From Rhea pennata (lineage: Eukaryota > Chordata > Aves > Rheiformes > Rheidae): 64,000 nt of DNA. The notes below the pieces were generated by a model. The model made no database searches, was not told the origin of the DNA, and was given only the letters and a program-made list of their open reading frames with translations. The DNA lies in NCBI RefSeq assembly GCF_028389875.1, contig NC_084687.1, positions 6,050,157 to 6,114,156 of the forward strand. Direction: 5' to 3'. The translations under genes and the position numbers were made by a program. Each line of letters begins with the position of its first letter. The first letter of the stretch is position 1. Positions 50,571-62,798 of the stretch are shown here, piece by piece.

Positions 50571-53500
50571 GGTAAGATTCTCACCCCTGCTTCCGAAGGA
50601 TTCAGTGCTGGCTCCTCTACTTGCCTGGTTTTGGCTTGTTTCTGCAGGATCTGCGTTATCAAGTAAGGCAGGAAGTAGGAAAGGCAAGTTGCTGTGAGTT
50701 GTTAGCAAAAGCACTTTTTGCTTTCTTTTCCCTCCTCTTATCTCTCTGCTCTCAAGTTTGAGGCAGAAACTGGACTGAGCTCTAAATACTTCCCACTTTT
50801 AGGACTGCTTTGGTTTTGGTTCTCATGAATAGCACGAATGAAACTTGCTTTGACCCCTTAAAACTGTGAAATTCAGCCTGATTCAAGTCCTGAGTTAACA
50901 TGTGCTCAAGACAATATTGACCCAGCCAAAACTGAAACCTGTATTTAAGAGCTGCGTTACATACAGAATTTACTGAAATGCAAGTTTCAGTTTTGGTGAA
51001 AGCTAAATCTATGAGAGCTCTGACTGGCTATTGGAGTGATTCATTCGCTCCCCAGATAATTCAAAAATTGATCTGGCAGCAGTGAGCAGTCAGTTTCTCC
51101 TCTATTAGGCATCATTTATGGCCTGCACCATCAGCATATTTTACCCTCTCAGGCAAACCCGAACTGCTCCGTGGGACAGATTAGCGTTGCCAGTTGTTAC
51201 TGGTAGGGTCCTGCCTTGCGGACCTGCGTCGATGGATGACTAACAGGGTGTTGAATGTGGGTGCTTGGCCTCCAGACTTGGTCAAGGCCCAGGCATTTTA
51301 ACAAGTAGCAAGACTTTCTCTTGCTTTTGTGTATAAGTGATGTGAATCATAAACTCTCAGAAGCTCAGTTAGGCTCAATTTTCTAAAAATGGCCTGGATG
51401 GCTTTTATTCGTAAATCATTTTTTTTGTTTTGTACTTCCAAAAATAAGAACAGGAGGGATACACTAGCCAAGTGATAAGTACTTTCATTTCAGCAGACCG
51501 TGGTCGAGCATCTTCCAGGTAGGTTTCTGGAGCACAGAGCCAGCCCCGGCTGCTTCAGCTGGCTGCGTTAGACCTGGCAGTAGCAATGGTAACAGCTGGT
51601 GTTTCTCATCTCCTCTGTATATCAGCCAGTCATTTCTGTTCAGCCAAATACAAGTATTAAATCAGAACGTTATGGTCTGACGCTGGCTTTGCAGTTGTTA
51701 ACACAACATGGCCCTGTATGAGCTAATCATTGGGCCAGAGGTGTTTAATATAAATGCTTATTGGAAAAAAACAAACAAAAAGACAAGCAGAGTCTCCTTT
51801 TTTGTACTGAAGTTTAGGTAAGTGCTAAAAAAGCAGCTGCCCAGCTGATCCATGGATTTTTGTTATGAGGAAACCAAGCTTGTCAAAAGCATTTATGCAC
51901 CTCAAGTGCAAAGTCATTCTCATCCTCTGTGGTTTGGGTCCCCAGGTCAACACCACGTACTCATATACGTAATGTGAGAAAGAATCCATGTCTACGTGCT
52001 CTGCAAGGCTGGTCTCGGGAGCAGGGGGGGAAGTTTAGCCCCCTCATTGGGATGTGCTCAGCCACCCACCCAGTCCTGACCGCTGGGTCCACGTTAGCCT
52101 CCATGCTCTGCTGCAATATGGAGTTCTTGGACAGACGTCTGTGAGTCCTGCCCGTTGCTGCAGGGCCCTCTGGAGCAAATCTCCTTGGTATGTGTCCACA
52201 GATGGTTGCTCTATACAAAAAACACCACTGAATGTAGCTGATTTCTTTAAAGCTATACCTTTGCAAGTTATTTTCTGTTTGAAGCTTTTAAGGGGGTGAT
52301 GGTGATTTTGTATTTCTTAAAGAAATCAGCTACTTTGCATACCAACAGCATTACTAGCTGTACTCAGCGTATTCTAAATCTTTGGTTTGCTCTGGCTTAT
52401 CTAGAAGTACAGATAGTGAGTGCTGATAATTCTGTACATGTTCTACTGTTCTGCTCTGTGTGTGTGCGTGCCTTTTTTTAAAAATCACTATTTGTTCCAG
52501 GTAGATCCTGATAACTGATGCCATTTTCTGTCACTATCCATTCGAATTTTCAAAGTAAAGAACTTCAGCTTTGTTCTCCTGAACAGCAACGAGCCTTTTC
52601 TGACCAGGGGCCCACTGGCAGTGAACACTACCCCAGCCCCATCTGCAGAAGTTCTTCAGTGAGTAATGGCAATATCCATGGGCTTCAGCTGAAGATCCGG
52701 AATAGAAAATCGCTGTCCTTGATAGAAGTTATTTTCTTCGATTCTTAGCTCTTTTTATTTTGCCTCCTCTTCTGTCTCGTGTCTCTTTTGGATTGCCCAC
52801 TTTCCAAGGTACAACCTTGGTTTGTAGACAGTGGAGCCTAGTCTCCACCGGAGCACCAGGACTACAGGAACAGGTAAAGCACGGCAAAAGATGGTAATAA
52901 AAACAGCTCTAATGGCGAGAGAGTAAAATTAGAACCAGGCATAGTAAACAAAATTAAATTATGCAGGGAAGATGTGTATGGGAACTTTTAGTGGGTTTTA
53001 AAAGTGGAAGTTATTTGATAAAATAAATTTTCCTTTTCAGTGATTACAGCTCTGTTCCTCAGAAAGACCTTTCAAGAAAGTTTCATTTCTTTGCTAAATA
53101 TTCGTCTCATCAGCACTCAGACTTGCAGGCTACCTAGAACTTTTCTTGAAATCTTGACTATGTTTCATCATTTTCTTTTTCTGTATGTTGGTGTAGCCAT
53201 TTGTTTGAAGAAGCTCAATTACTAATATGTCAGATGCCCACATCAAAAGGATTCTGAAACCTCTTGAAAACTGAAAAAGCCTCATTGATTAAGCTAGCAC
53301 TTAACCCTTTTGGCAGATTTGACTCTTCAAAATGTAAGTATGTGTGGAGGCTAGTGCAAATCTCAGCCCGGGTTTTGTATCATTCTTAAGCAGGAAACTT
53401 TTGCTCATCTTCAGTGTCAAAGAAGTTATTTTAAGGCACCTTTCCCTCAATTTTTGCTGAAATAGCCTATTTTCTTAGCACGATAAGAAAAAAGATTTGG

Positions 53501-56500
53501 GGGGGTGGTGAGGGAGGAAAGCCAGACCGTCAAAATCCGCTATCCGACTGTGAAATCTGTTAAAAAGATTGCAGAAGCGTGACATTCCCCCAAGAAGGGT
53601 GACTGCTAAACCTATTGGAAAATTCCCAGAGTGTTGCAGTCTTAGGGTGAAAATTTCACAAGATCATTTTGTTTCTCTCCCCAGCTCTTGAAGTCAGCAG
53701 AAGTTCATTGAACTTCCTTGGTCTGGAGAATCACACAGAATTTATGCACATGCTTAATTTTGAGCACTCCAGCAGCTCACTTGGATTCATTGCTTTTTGA
53801 ACATGCAGCTCCTACCCTAGAGCTTTGCAGACAGAGGTACCTACAAATGTAGGGGTGGCTGTTGAAATCCCCGTAAAGGACGGTTCATGAAAAGCGAGCA
53901 GGAGTTGCTCTTTAGCTGTATATCATAGTAAGCTCTAAACTGTAAAGACCTGAAATATTCATTTCCCTTTGGGGAAGATGCCATTTATGATAACCAAAAT
54001 ATTAGCTCACATTTTATCAAAACAGGGGAAGCAAGTGTTTAACTTTCAACACCCCCCGCACCACCCCTGGTGACTAAATTAATGCTTTTCTACAGAACAG
54101 ATATGGCAATGTACAAGATTCTGCACCACGCTTCTCTCCTTCCACAAAGGGGAAATCTTAAGAGAAAAAAGAAAAAAAATCTTTTGCATTTTTCAACCTC
54201 TTGAGGTAAAATCCTGGCCTGGCAGGGGCACTGCCATTGGTGAGTCATGCACATGACAGGAGCATTTACGCTGTCAGGATGGTTGCTGAGTTGACACAGG
54301 CAGGATTTTCTGTGTCGTACAGTGTCGCACAGCCCAGCTAGGAGCTGGGCTCTGGCTCTCTGGAGGATTTCCAGTGCACCAAAGCGATGTCCGTGGCCTG
54401 GAGGCCTCTTGCCTTCATGCTGTCCCCTCCCTTGCTGTCCCCGAGACTTTTGGGGCAGTTTCTGTCGTTGGGCTGGATGGTTGCTCTGCCAAGAACGGCC
54501 GTGGCTGGCGCTGGAGGCGTTTCCCTGGCACACATCTGCTTGCGCTGGGGCAGGGAGCTGGCTCTTCCGCTTCCCGTGTGAGAGCTCGGTCTGCAAGGGT
54601 CATCCTCGCAGGTGGACAAATGCACACGGGGAGCTTGGAGACCTGGTTTGGGATCCTAATCAGCTCTGGTTGTGGGGTGTTGGCTATTTGGCCTTGGTGA
54701 GGTACAGCCTGCCCCACACATGTGCGGAAATGTAACTTTAGAGAAATTAATACTGAAAAAAGAAGCATGCCTAGCAAGTTAAAGGCACCTGTAGGATTAA
54801 GCAGTGCAATCCCACAGGGATTTTTAGGGTCCCATCTTTGGACTGAGGAGGAATTTAGGTTTGACTGTTTTCAGGTCTGCCCTTAAACCTCTTTCCCAAA
54901 CTTTTCCAGCCTGTCAGCAAGGGAGCCGCGCAGGAAGGAGGTCTCGGAAAGCCACTCGCCCCTGCTCTGCTGGCCTGCGTCGGGACCGACCCCCTTCTGC
55001 AGCCATCCAGCAGCTGCCCGACCCTGCTGGGAGCACGCAGAGGGGCAAGGCAGCACAGGGACCAGGAGCTCTGGGGAAGAAATCCTGAAAATGGATTTGC
55101 CTGATATTTCACCCTATTAGCTTTTGAAATCTTTCATCCTTGGCTGAATAAATGTTGCATGTCATGAAGTTTATCCATGCCTAGCCTCCAATCCTCTAAA
55201 AAGCAGAACTCTGTTTGATTTTCAGAATTATTAGAGTGGTTATGGTTAGAAACGTGACCGAAAAGAGGACACAGAATATACCGCACCTATCAGCCGATAA
55301 CTACTTGCTGAGTTTTTTCTGAGTCATTTGATGAGTTTACTGAGAAAAACAATTTTCTACTTTTGTCAGCAGCATTGCAGAGCTGTAGCTGAGTGAGCTG
55401 TATCTTACCTTGAGCATCAAGACTGGCATGTCTATTCTGATTACGCTAATTAGGGGAGAAACGAAGCTTGCCAGATTTTTGATGGCTAGGACAGGTCACA
55501 GGCTGCAAGTCACAGCCGGGGAGCATGTTTCCGTCTTTAACAGCAAACTGGCTCTGCGGATGCTAGTGGAAAGAATGACTACACGGTGGATGGGTCTGAC
55601 TTAGATGCTGGTGTAAATCTGTTGGTTTCTAGAGGGCTATTCTGGACTAGCACTTGTTTAAACAAGATTAGAAAGAGACTCTGGATTTGGTAGTCAGGTG
55701 ACTGAATGACAAATCTCCAATTTTTAAGGCTCTGAGAACTATTTAGAAGCACAGTAGCAGCACTGATGCAGTTAGTATTTCACGTTAGTATGCAGCTATG
55801 ATAAATGCAAGACAGTTTGACAATTTACCTGGCAGCTAAATGAAATAAGCAAATGCTAAACAACTGTGCAACTATTCTGGTGCATAAAAACCTGGTGGAA
55901 ACATTTTACTCTAGAAACAGAATTGTGTTTCTTTGGCCAGGAATGCCGTTTTACTGTTAATGCATGCATGTGGTCAGTTATTAGCAGCATGGTTCTTATT
56001 AAGATCAGGACAACATGAAAATGTTTAGGATAAAACAACAGCTTTTGTAAATTTAAAGTGAAAGCGTTTGGAGTTGGATCAATACTGGATCATACCGCAT
56101 AGGTCTGCAGTAATTCAGCATAGCTGGCAGGCGCAAGACCTGGTTGTCCTGAAGAACCATGTTGGTGTAAATGCTGGAGGACCTGGATTTGCTACTGAGT
56201 TTCCCAGACGTAAATGCCCTTTAGCGTGTAGGCGTCTAGTGCTCCGTCGCTCTCCAGGAGCGCACCGCTTTGTTAGTCATTTCGACGATCATTCATCTGC
56301 ATCAGTCTAGTGTTTCCTACTGCTATGGAGGTGTTTCTGTAGCCATAGCAGGGATGCTGCTTTTGGCGCCTTCGTGCTGATGCAAACGAGGCAGCTTGTT
56401 CGGCGTGGCGGTGCTGATGAGACATCCGTCCCGGCAGGAGTCACCGCGAGGCGGCCTGGCTGGTAAGAGGCAGGGGCGCGGAGGGAGGCTTCTTGGAAGG

Positions 56501-59290
56501 TTGCTTTCCCAGAGCAATCTTTTGATTTGGGGAAGAGTTTGCAAAAGCAGTGCTCGTGGACTGATGTCAGTGGAAAAGAGATGCTGGAAAAGCATGGGAC
56601 TGACTCAGAGTTAGAGTTAGTTAATCAAGTCCCCATTGCGGTAACGACATCCGTGCTAGGTAGGTACAGGCAGGCACGAGCCTGCTGCAGAAATCTCGGG
56701 CGCTTGTTTGCATGCAAGACTGTGATTTTTGTATTAATCATTCTTCTGCTGCGTTTCTGTGTGGCAGCTATTTCCTGAGCTGAGCATGGGTGGAATAAGC
56801 CTGCCCGACTCATAGCCCTGCCGGGCCGTCCGGGGAGCGCTCGCAGGCCGGGAGAGGAGGCAGCTCCGGCTCCGGGCTGCTGCGGGGCCCCGCGCAGGCA
56901 GGCGCTGCGGTGGGGGCAGCGCCGGGCACGACGTGCCAGCGCCGGCAGCGAGAGCCTGGGCGTCCCCCAGCGCTGCTGGGGCCCGTTTTGCCCCGAGGGG
57001 ATGCCTGGGGCGCTGACGGGTGCTGCCCTCCTGCAAAAAGGCTATGGGAAGTGGCACTTCCTAACCACGTCTGTTGCAGACGTGGGGTGCGAATATGGTG
57101 TTCCCTACTGACTTCCCATCTGTGGTTCTTTTTCAGCCTAGCCAGTCAAACACAGGGCTTGGCTTCTCCTTTTTTAATTTCCTAGGCAGCTAGCTAACAA
57201 AGCACTATACTGGCCTTGCTTGTATTTCCCTGGATTATTTGGGCCATAACTACTTTTAACGAGCCCTGTCGCAACGTGCTTTTTGTAAAGCCGCGAGGGA
57301 GGAGCCTTCCCCATCAGCCGTGACTAGCCTGGGAGGCAGCCGGGGCCAAGGATCGCTTCCCCGCAGCACAGCGCGTCGTGAGGTCTCTTCTATGCAAAAG
57401 AGTTAATTATTCTGAGAAAGCGCCTCGGGGAGTCGTTTCCCATTTTATTACCTGATCTTGCCATCTGTTTTGTCATGCTACCGTGTTTCAGGAAGCCCTG
57501 TTTCTTCTTTCCCTCTTCCTTCCCAGAGAGCATGAGAAATGCCTTGCTGTTCCTGTGACGTTACTTTCGCGTTGCTGCGGCTGGCGTGCAGGTGAGAACC
57601 TCCGTCCTACGCACCGTGCACGCGAGGAACTTCTTGGGGCAGAGAGTCAAGTCAGGGTGATCAGTGCCATTCAGGACTCAGTCCAATGCATGATGAAATC
57701 CCTGGTAATTTGCCACTAATGAGCGTTAACGGGAGGATCAGACCTGTTCTGAAATGCAGGGATATTCTTACCTTCCAGAAGCCCAACACTGGGCGTAATC
57801 AAACACGATCTTTGCATGTATGCTTCCAAAACAAAAATGAAAACTGTGTGGATTGTGTCTCCCAAAGTCTAACGTGCTTGCTCTGTTACTTGCCCTTTGA
57901 GGTAAGGGTGATGCTCCTATTGCTGCTCTGCAAATGGTCATAAAAGGACAGCAAGGCTGAGTGATGCACCCAAGAGCACGCAGAAGTTTAATGAAGCAAC
58001 GTGCTGAATCCCCGTAGTATGACGTGTCACTTCTACTCCCTTATTACTCTGTCACCTTTCCTCCTGGGCCTGGCTGGAAGTTTTGGCTGACCTGTCTTTG
58101 AGCATCAATTCAGTCACTAAAAGGGGGAAAAAAAATCCCTTCTTCTCATCTGCAATTTACATAATTAAGTAACAGCTTAGTGCCTCTTCCCTCATTTCCT
58201 CACTGATGCTGGGTGTGGACTGAGGTTGCCTGGAAAGCTGTTGGCACAGGTGGGCCCTTGGGTGCCTCTTCCTCCACTCCAGGTGAAACTTCTGCTGCAA
58301 TTACGTGCAGAAACTGGGAATTGAGGGGGGAGGGCACTGTACTAAAAGCCACATGCTGCCAAGGATCACTCCAGTACCCTGGCAAGGGTGAATGCAACAT
58401 ACTGCGGATTTGGGCCCGCATTTCGATTGCTTTCTTTTACAGAGCTGATACAGGACTGAAGTAGGTATTCATTGGGTGCGTTGTGGTGATTTCAGTGGTA
58501 TGCCAAACGGTGACTAGCCTGGGCACAAAAAGCATTCGCCTAGTCTTACTGTTATGAAGGATATCCGCTCCAGATTGAATTTAGCTATCAATAAATTACT
58601 TACTCAAGAAAATTACATTTAATGACTCTGACCCAAAGAGGTGCAGACACAAGCTATACCTACATTGCAAGATTCATGCATTCAGGCTCCTGCTCCTATC
58701 CAGGGCAGACTGGCTGGTTTGGAGGTTGGTTGTAGGATAGCAGGTCCTCCTTTGCCATGCCCATGTCTTCTGCTCCACCTGAGTTTTCCGACTGGGAACG
58801 AGTAGTCCAAGAAGATTGTTTAACTGCTCATTTTTTTTCTTGTAGACCATACTTAGCTATTTCCAGAGGGGTTACAGAAACAATCAAGCTGACCTTGGAG
58901 CCAAAAGCATGGTGCAGAGACATCCTAGCTGTCTCCTTGTGAAACAGCCCGGTTCTCGGCCCTGCTCGTACGGCCACGTTCACACGACAGTGTGCCTCAA
59001 CCGGCAAGCCCTCATTCCCAGAAGGGTCTGGATCTGAAACATCAGTACGATGCCGTGTCTGTTGTGCTCAAGGACCGAACGTGTACGAGTGTCACCGTCT
59101 TCTCAGCAGTTAATACCTGTAGCAGTGTAAGCGTAGCCTTCGCAGCAGCAGTCTCTGTAGGCAACATTTCACTACTGCTGCAAGGCTAGTAGACTTTTAA
59201 AGGTTTAAGTGAAATCTCTCTTCCTTTGCAGTATGATGATTTTGGACCGTGCATAATGATCACCTAAATCATGCGCGCTCCTGAAAACTG
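50571..59290. other. Intergenic, no gene recognised
   Basis: Mostly AT-rich DNA. A GC-richer patch with opposing frames lies at about 54090-54780, and a short CpG islet at 56820-57020. A MIR-like remnant is at 57905-58040. No coding exon with homology was found. Confidence 0.55.
57905..58040 (-). repeat. MIR-like SINE remnant
   Basis: The order of short matches (CTGCAAATGG, AAGGCTGAGTGATGCACCCA, AGAGCACGCAGAAG, GCTGAATCCCCG) resembles the reverse complement of a MIR element (cttgcccaaggtcacacag and following). It is heavily diverged, so the call is weak. Confidence 0.3.
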
Positions 59291-59400
59291 AGTGGCTTAC
59301 TCCAGCCCTGAAGCGGGAGCTGGGGCTTTGCAAAGCCCTCTCCTCAACCGTGAGCGTCTCCAGGCTGGAGTGCCGGCGGAGCGCGGGAGACGAGGGTCCA

Positions 59401-59414
59401 CCCCCCCCCCCCCC
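59401..59414 (+). repeat. poly(C) tract
   Basis: 14 consecutive C after GGGTCCA. Confidence 0.95.
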
Positions 59415-59699
59415 GAGAAACGGGTCTGAGCGCGGGGTCTGCGGCGACTGAAGGCCCCACCGTGCCAGGGCACGTGCCGGCATTGAGTCACGCTGCTTCG
59501 ACGGGGGCGGCGTGCCAGAGTCCCTGCCGCCTTGGGACGCTCGGAGCGCTTGCTCCGTGCCGTGATGCCACGCGGCGCCGCGGCGGGGGGTCCGCAAGGG
59601 CCCTTTCCCGGGAGGGGTTTGAGAGCGCGGCTCCCCGGCGGGGGCGAGCCGCGGGCGCTGCGGGGGTCGATGCGGTCGCCCCCCCAGGCTGGGCGCTTT

Positions 59700-59710
59700 G
59701 GGGGGGGGGG
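59700..59710 (+). repeat. poly(G) tract
   Basis: 11 consecutive G, ending before AACCCC. Confidence 0.95.
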
Positions 59711-59980
59711 AACCCCTGCGATGGTCCCTCCTTTGAGACGCATCCTTTCTCCCGAGCAAAAGATAACAAGGAAATGCCAAGATTTCCCGCCTCCATGTGC
59801 TAGCGAAACACCTGTGGGGGAATGACTTGGTCGCTTTCACTAGGTAATTAATTCAGCAAATTACCAAGGGAAATATATGCTGGGAAAAGAGAGAAAAATC
59901 CCAAAAGTTAATCCGAGAGTTATTTCCTCCCTATACCTGGATAAAAACATGTTCTTCAGAGCTCTTCAGATCAGACGTCA

Positions 59981-59997
59981 GAGAGAGAGAGAGAGAG
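59981..59997 (+). repeat. (GA)n microsatellite
   Basis: Eight GA units in tandem within the upstream flank of the IL-19/20 gene. Confidence 0.9.
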
Positions 59998-60512
59998 GTG
60001 AACCTATATCGGAGAAAAAAGGTAAAATACTGGTTTGTCCTTCTGCTGTATGTATTTGTACGTATTTGCGTATACTGCTATGGTTTCATCTTTGTCAGAT
60101 CTGCTGCTTTCAGACGCAATTACCTTCAGTCCTGCTTTTCTGAGTCAGGAGACTTTCAAGTGCTAAATTTATCTGCGTTTATTTTTCCACTTAGAATTTT
60201 GAGAAAAACCTTATTTTATATGCAAGGTTTTACTAGCATTTTCAGTCTGTTCTTCTTTGAGATCTTTTATGCTTAAAAAATGTTTTTTTCTCTTGCACGT
60301 GAGGAGTGGTAAGGAATACTAAACAGTGTGTGTTCTAATGCACATATATATACACAACAAGTAATATTTAAAATGTGTATATTTTCATAAATATCACAAT
60401 TATGTTACTTAGCTCATAACATATATGAACAAATTGATTTGTCCAATGTAATTATTACTGTGAGCTCAGCTATTCTTTTACATGTATGTATAACCCATGA
60501 AGAAGGGGTTAA

Positions 60513-60517
60513 TATAA
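60513..60517 (+). promoter_or_regulatory. IL19: Candidate TATA element of IL-19/20 gene
   Basis: TTAATATAAGC lies about 155 bp before the ATG at 60669, which would give a 5'UTR of about 125 nt. The match to TATAWAW is incomplete and the region is AT-rich, so it may be chance. Confidence 0.25.
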
Positions 60518-60668
60518 GCTTAGAAATCTTACATTTACAAGTCTTAATAAGACCTAACAGTTTTGGTTAATTTTGCTATGATTTTTAGAGGAAATGCGGT
60601 GAGGAAATGTTATCCTTTCCTTGAACAGGTCTCCCAGCCAGCCAGCACGTTTTGCATCCCGCAGCAGT

Positions 60669-60827
60669 ATGAAGGGATCCCACTTTTTCCTCTGCCTCTT
60701 TTCTGTTATTTGCTGGTTGAATTTGATGCTAGCAAACGGGAGCAAAATCTTCCACTTTGGACCTTGCAGGATTTCAATGAGTGTGAGTGAAATTAGGTCT
60801 GGTTTCACTGCAATTAAAGCAAATATC
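60669..60827 (+). CDS. IL19: IL-19/20 exon 1 (coding)
   Basis: 53 codons: signal peptide, GPC, then SEIRSGFTAIKANI of helix A. Donor gtaagt. Its length and phase equal exon 1 of the family. Confidence 0.92.
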
Positions 60828-62798
60828 GTAAGTATTGCTCTTTCGTGAAGGTGGCAAAGCTCTTCCCTGTACTGCTCCCAAAGCTTCTCGGGAGCCAGCT
60901 CATATGTCACCAAAGCTGTCTTTTCCCGTGTAGCAAGCCAGAGACCCCATCAGGACCGTGAGCATTTTGTCTCACCTGCACTCTCTGCACCGGGTTAAGG
61001 TAGGTACCTTTCCTGGGTCTCCTGCTCTTCTCTAACTAGCTTTGACTGGCTAGCTGCCAGTGAGTGTGCCAGTCGGGAGCTTTTTGGGAAACTGTTCAAC
61101 ACTATGGTTTTTTCTAAGTTCTTGTGAAGTACAGGCACTCACAAAACGGACAGGTCAGGGAGGATAAAATGATGTGGATCACTTATGTGAAAGAGGGGGG
61201 TGTCCCTCTGCCAGTTCCTGCCCCTGCCACAGGCTTCAGCGAGCAGAAGGTTTCAGTGCTGAGTGTGCTTCTCCAGAAGCAGTGGGCAGAGTGGGTTTGT
61301 GCCAGGCGGTGCTCTCGTTACAGCAGCTTTATCAGTGACTCTCCACCACAGTCTGTTGGGGGAGGGAAATCACGATGAGTCAGGATTTGGATGGAAAATG
61401 GTTAAGGAATCCAGAAGCAGATGGATGTGACTGAAGGAGGTGAAGGCAGGCAGCTTTGGGTAGCTGGGCACACGTCATCAGCATGAGGCAAGAAATCCAA
61501 GCCTTGAACACCTGAGTTAAAGCATGTGGTAGCACCATCCCTAAGGAATAGGGAAGATCATGCTCAGCAAACTACATTTTTGTAATTACATTCTTCATTC
61601 TGACCTTTTTGCAGGATCACAGTTGTGATTTTTTGGTTTGCTGAGAAAAAAATGTTTTTTTGCAGCTCTTGTGCTCTGTGCATGAACATGGTCATTGTGG
61701 CAGGTTTCAGAATCTTCTGATACCCGACTTCAAAATCCGCAGCTTATTTAGGTGACTAAATGAGACTCGCTGAATGCTGATCTTCTGGAAAATCAATCTA
61801 AAATAATTGCCTATTTATATTATCAGTATATATCAAGCAGAGCTGGAAAAGCTTTGCACATGTCAAAAATATCACCCTGCCGGCTGCCCCATCAGTGGTA
61901 GAGGTGGCTTGTTCTAGCGAAGGGCAGAGTGGCTGGAAACTGCAGCTGTATAGCACTTTGGAAGACCTTTAAAATAAAACTTATTACTTAAGTCTTCAGA
62001 TAAATGTTGCATCATCGATCGTCTCTTCAACTTCTACGTGGACAAAGTCTTCAAGCACTGCACGACCGAGGATTCCTATGTCAACCGAAAAATCAGCAGC
62101 ATTGCCAACTCCTTCCTCAGCATCAAGAGGAAACTCACGCACTGTGTAAGTCTGGGTTACTCCTCAAGTTTATTTACCTCTGCTGTATTTGGCATATAAG
62201 TAAGGCCAAACATTTTATAAAGTTACAACATCTTTATTTATCAAAATGGTTTTATCAAGAGATACATGGGAGAGTGACGTGAACAGCGGAGTTTGTGTGT
62301 CCACTGAGAAGTTTTTGTATTTGCCTCTTTGTCAGCTAACTCCCAAGTTAGCCCTCAAAACTAGTATTTATACTGGCCCTTTCTATCAATGTGAATTCCC
62401 AGCTGAAATCTGGCTTACGGAGTGAGCCTCTTTCACAGTTTCGCAAGGACTCAGTCTGTACAATAATTTCCATCACAGTTAGAAAGCGATTTCTTGTTTT
62501 CAAAAATGAAAGCTCTGAACTAATGAATTTTATTTTATTCTTCTAGCATAACCAAAACATGTGCAAGTGTGGCCAGGAATCCATGGAGAAATTCAACCAA
62601 ATACTTACCAACTACGAAGGGGTAAATTGATGACACTAAGTCTATTAATTAACGCAGGTACTCAGATTCACTTTAACACGTTATTGTTGCTCACAGCCTG
62701 TTTCTGTCTGTCCATTTCAGCTGAATGTCACGTCTGCGGCAATTAAATCCTTAGGCGAGCTTGATATCCTACTAGACTGGATGGAGAAGTCTCGGTAG
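60669..62798 (+). CDS. IL19: IL-19/IL-20 subfamily cytokine (complete, five exons)
   Basis: Secreted IL-10-family cytokine; relatives signal through IL20RA/IL20RB (and IL22RA1/IL20RB) on epithelial cells. Five exons join to 176 codons plus stop, the usual length. Residues 1-24 are a signal peptide (FFLCLFSVICWLNLMLA). Family marks: GPC near 33, Cys80-Cys81, FYVDKVFK, RKISSIANSFL, Cys126, the MCKC pair (132, 134), and AAIKSLGELDILLDWME at the end. One extra Cys (98) is present. A sequon NVT lies at 153-155. RKISSIANSF and TVSIL lean to IL-19, DILLDWME to IL-20, so it may be the single sauropsid counterpart of both; the symbol is provisional. The start at 60669 aligns with mammalian starts; an in-frame ATG at 60621 is less likely. 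Confidence 0.93.
60934..60999 (+). CDS. IL19: IL-19/20 exon 2
   Basis: 22 codons, QARDPIRTVSILSHLHSLHR then VK, resembling QAKD...VTILS...LQ in IL-19. Acceptor cccgtgtag, donor gtaggt. Confidence 0.9.
61000..61992 (+). other. IL19: IL-19/20 intron 2
   Basis: A 993-bp phase-0 intron with nothing recognisable. Its 3' end has two AGs 7 nt apart (61991-61992 and 61998-61999). Confidence 0.85.
61993..62145 (+). CDS. IL19: IL-19/20 exon 3
   Basis: 51 codons, SSDKCC then the VDKVFK and RKISSIANSFLSIK segments to LTHC. The start follows acttaag because this keeps the frame and the four-residue spacing before CC seen in mammals. The stronger-looking tcttcag 7 nt later would shift the frame with the exon 2 donor used here. 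Donor gtaagt. Confidence 0.88.
62146..62546 (+). other. IL19: IL-19/20 intron 3
   Basis: A 401-bp AT-rich intron. Nothing recognisable. Confidence 0.9.
62547..62621 (+). CDS. IL19: IL-19/20 exon 4
   Basis: 25 codons, HNQNMCKCGQESMEKFNQIL then TNYEG, matching the mammalian exon length. Acceptor cttctag, donor gtaaat. Confidence 0.93.
62721..62798 (+). CDS. IL19: IL-19/20 exon 5, coding part with stop
   Basis: 25 codons plus TAG (62796-62798), LNVTSAAIKSLGELDILLDW then MEKSR. This is the helix F signature of the subfamily. Acceptor catttcag. Confidence 0.95.
   Translation: MNVTSAAIKSLGELDILLDWMEKSR

Larger units (their letters stand above)
59290..59760. promoter_or_regulatory. CpG islet upstream of IL-19/20 gene
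   Basis: A CpG-dense 470-bp block ending about 0.9 kb before the IL-19/20 start codon. It contains C14 at 59401-59414, G11 at 59700-59710 and many shorter G runs that could form G-quadruplexes. Frames of 97-211 codons exist in both directions and are read as composition artefacts. A promoter role is inferred from position. Confidence 0.35.

Noticed and set aside
59205-59840. 211-codon minus-strand ORF upstream of IL-19/20
   Set aside because: It spans poly(C)/poly(G) runs and has open frames in opposing phases. A composition artefact.
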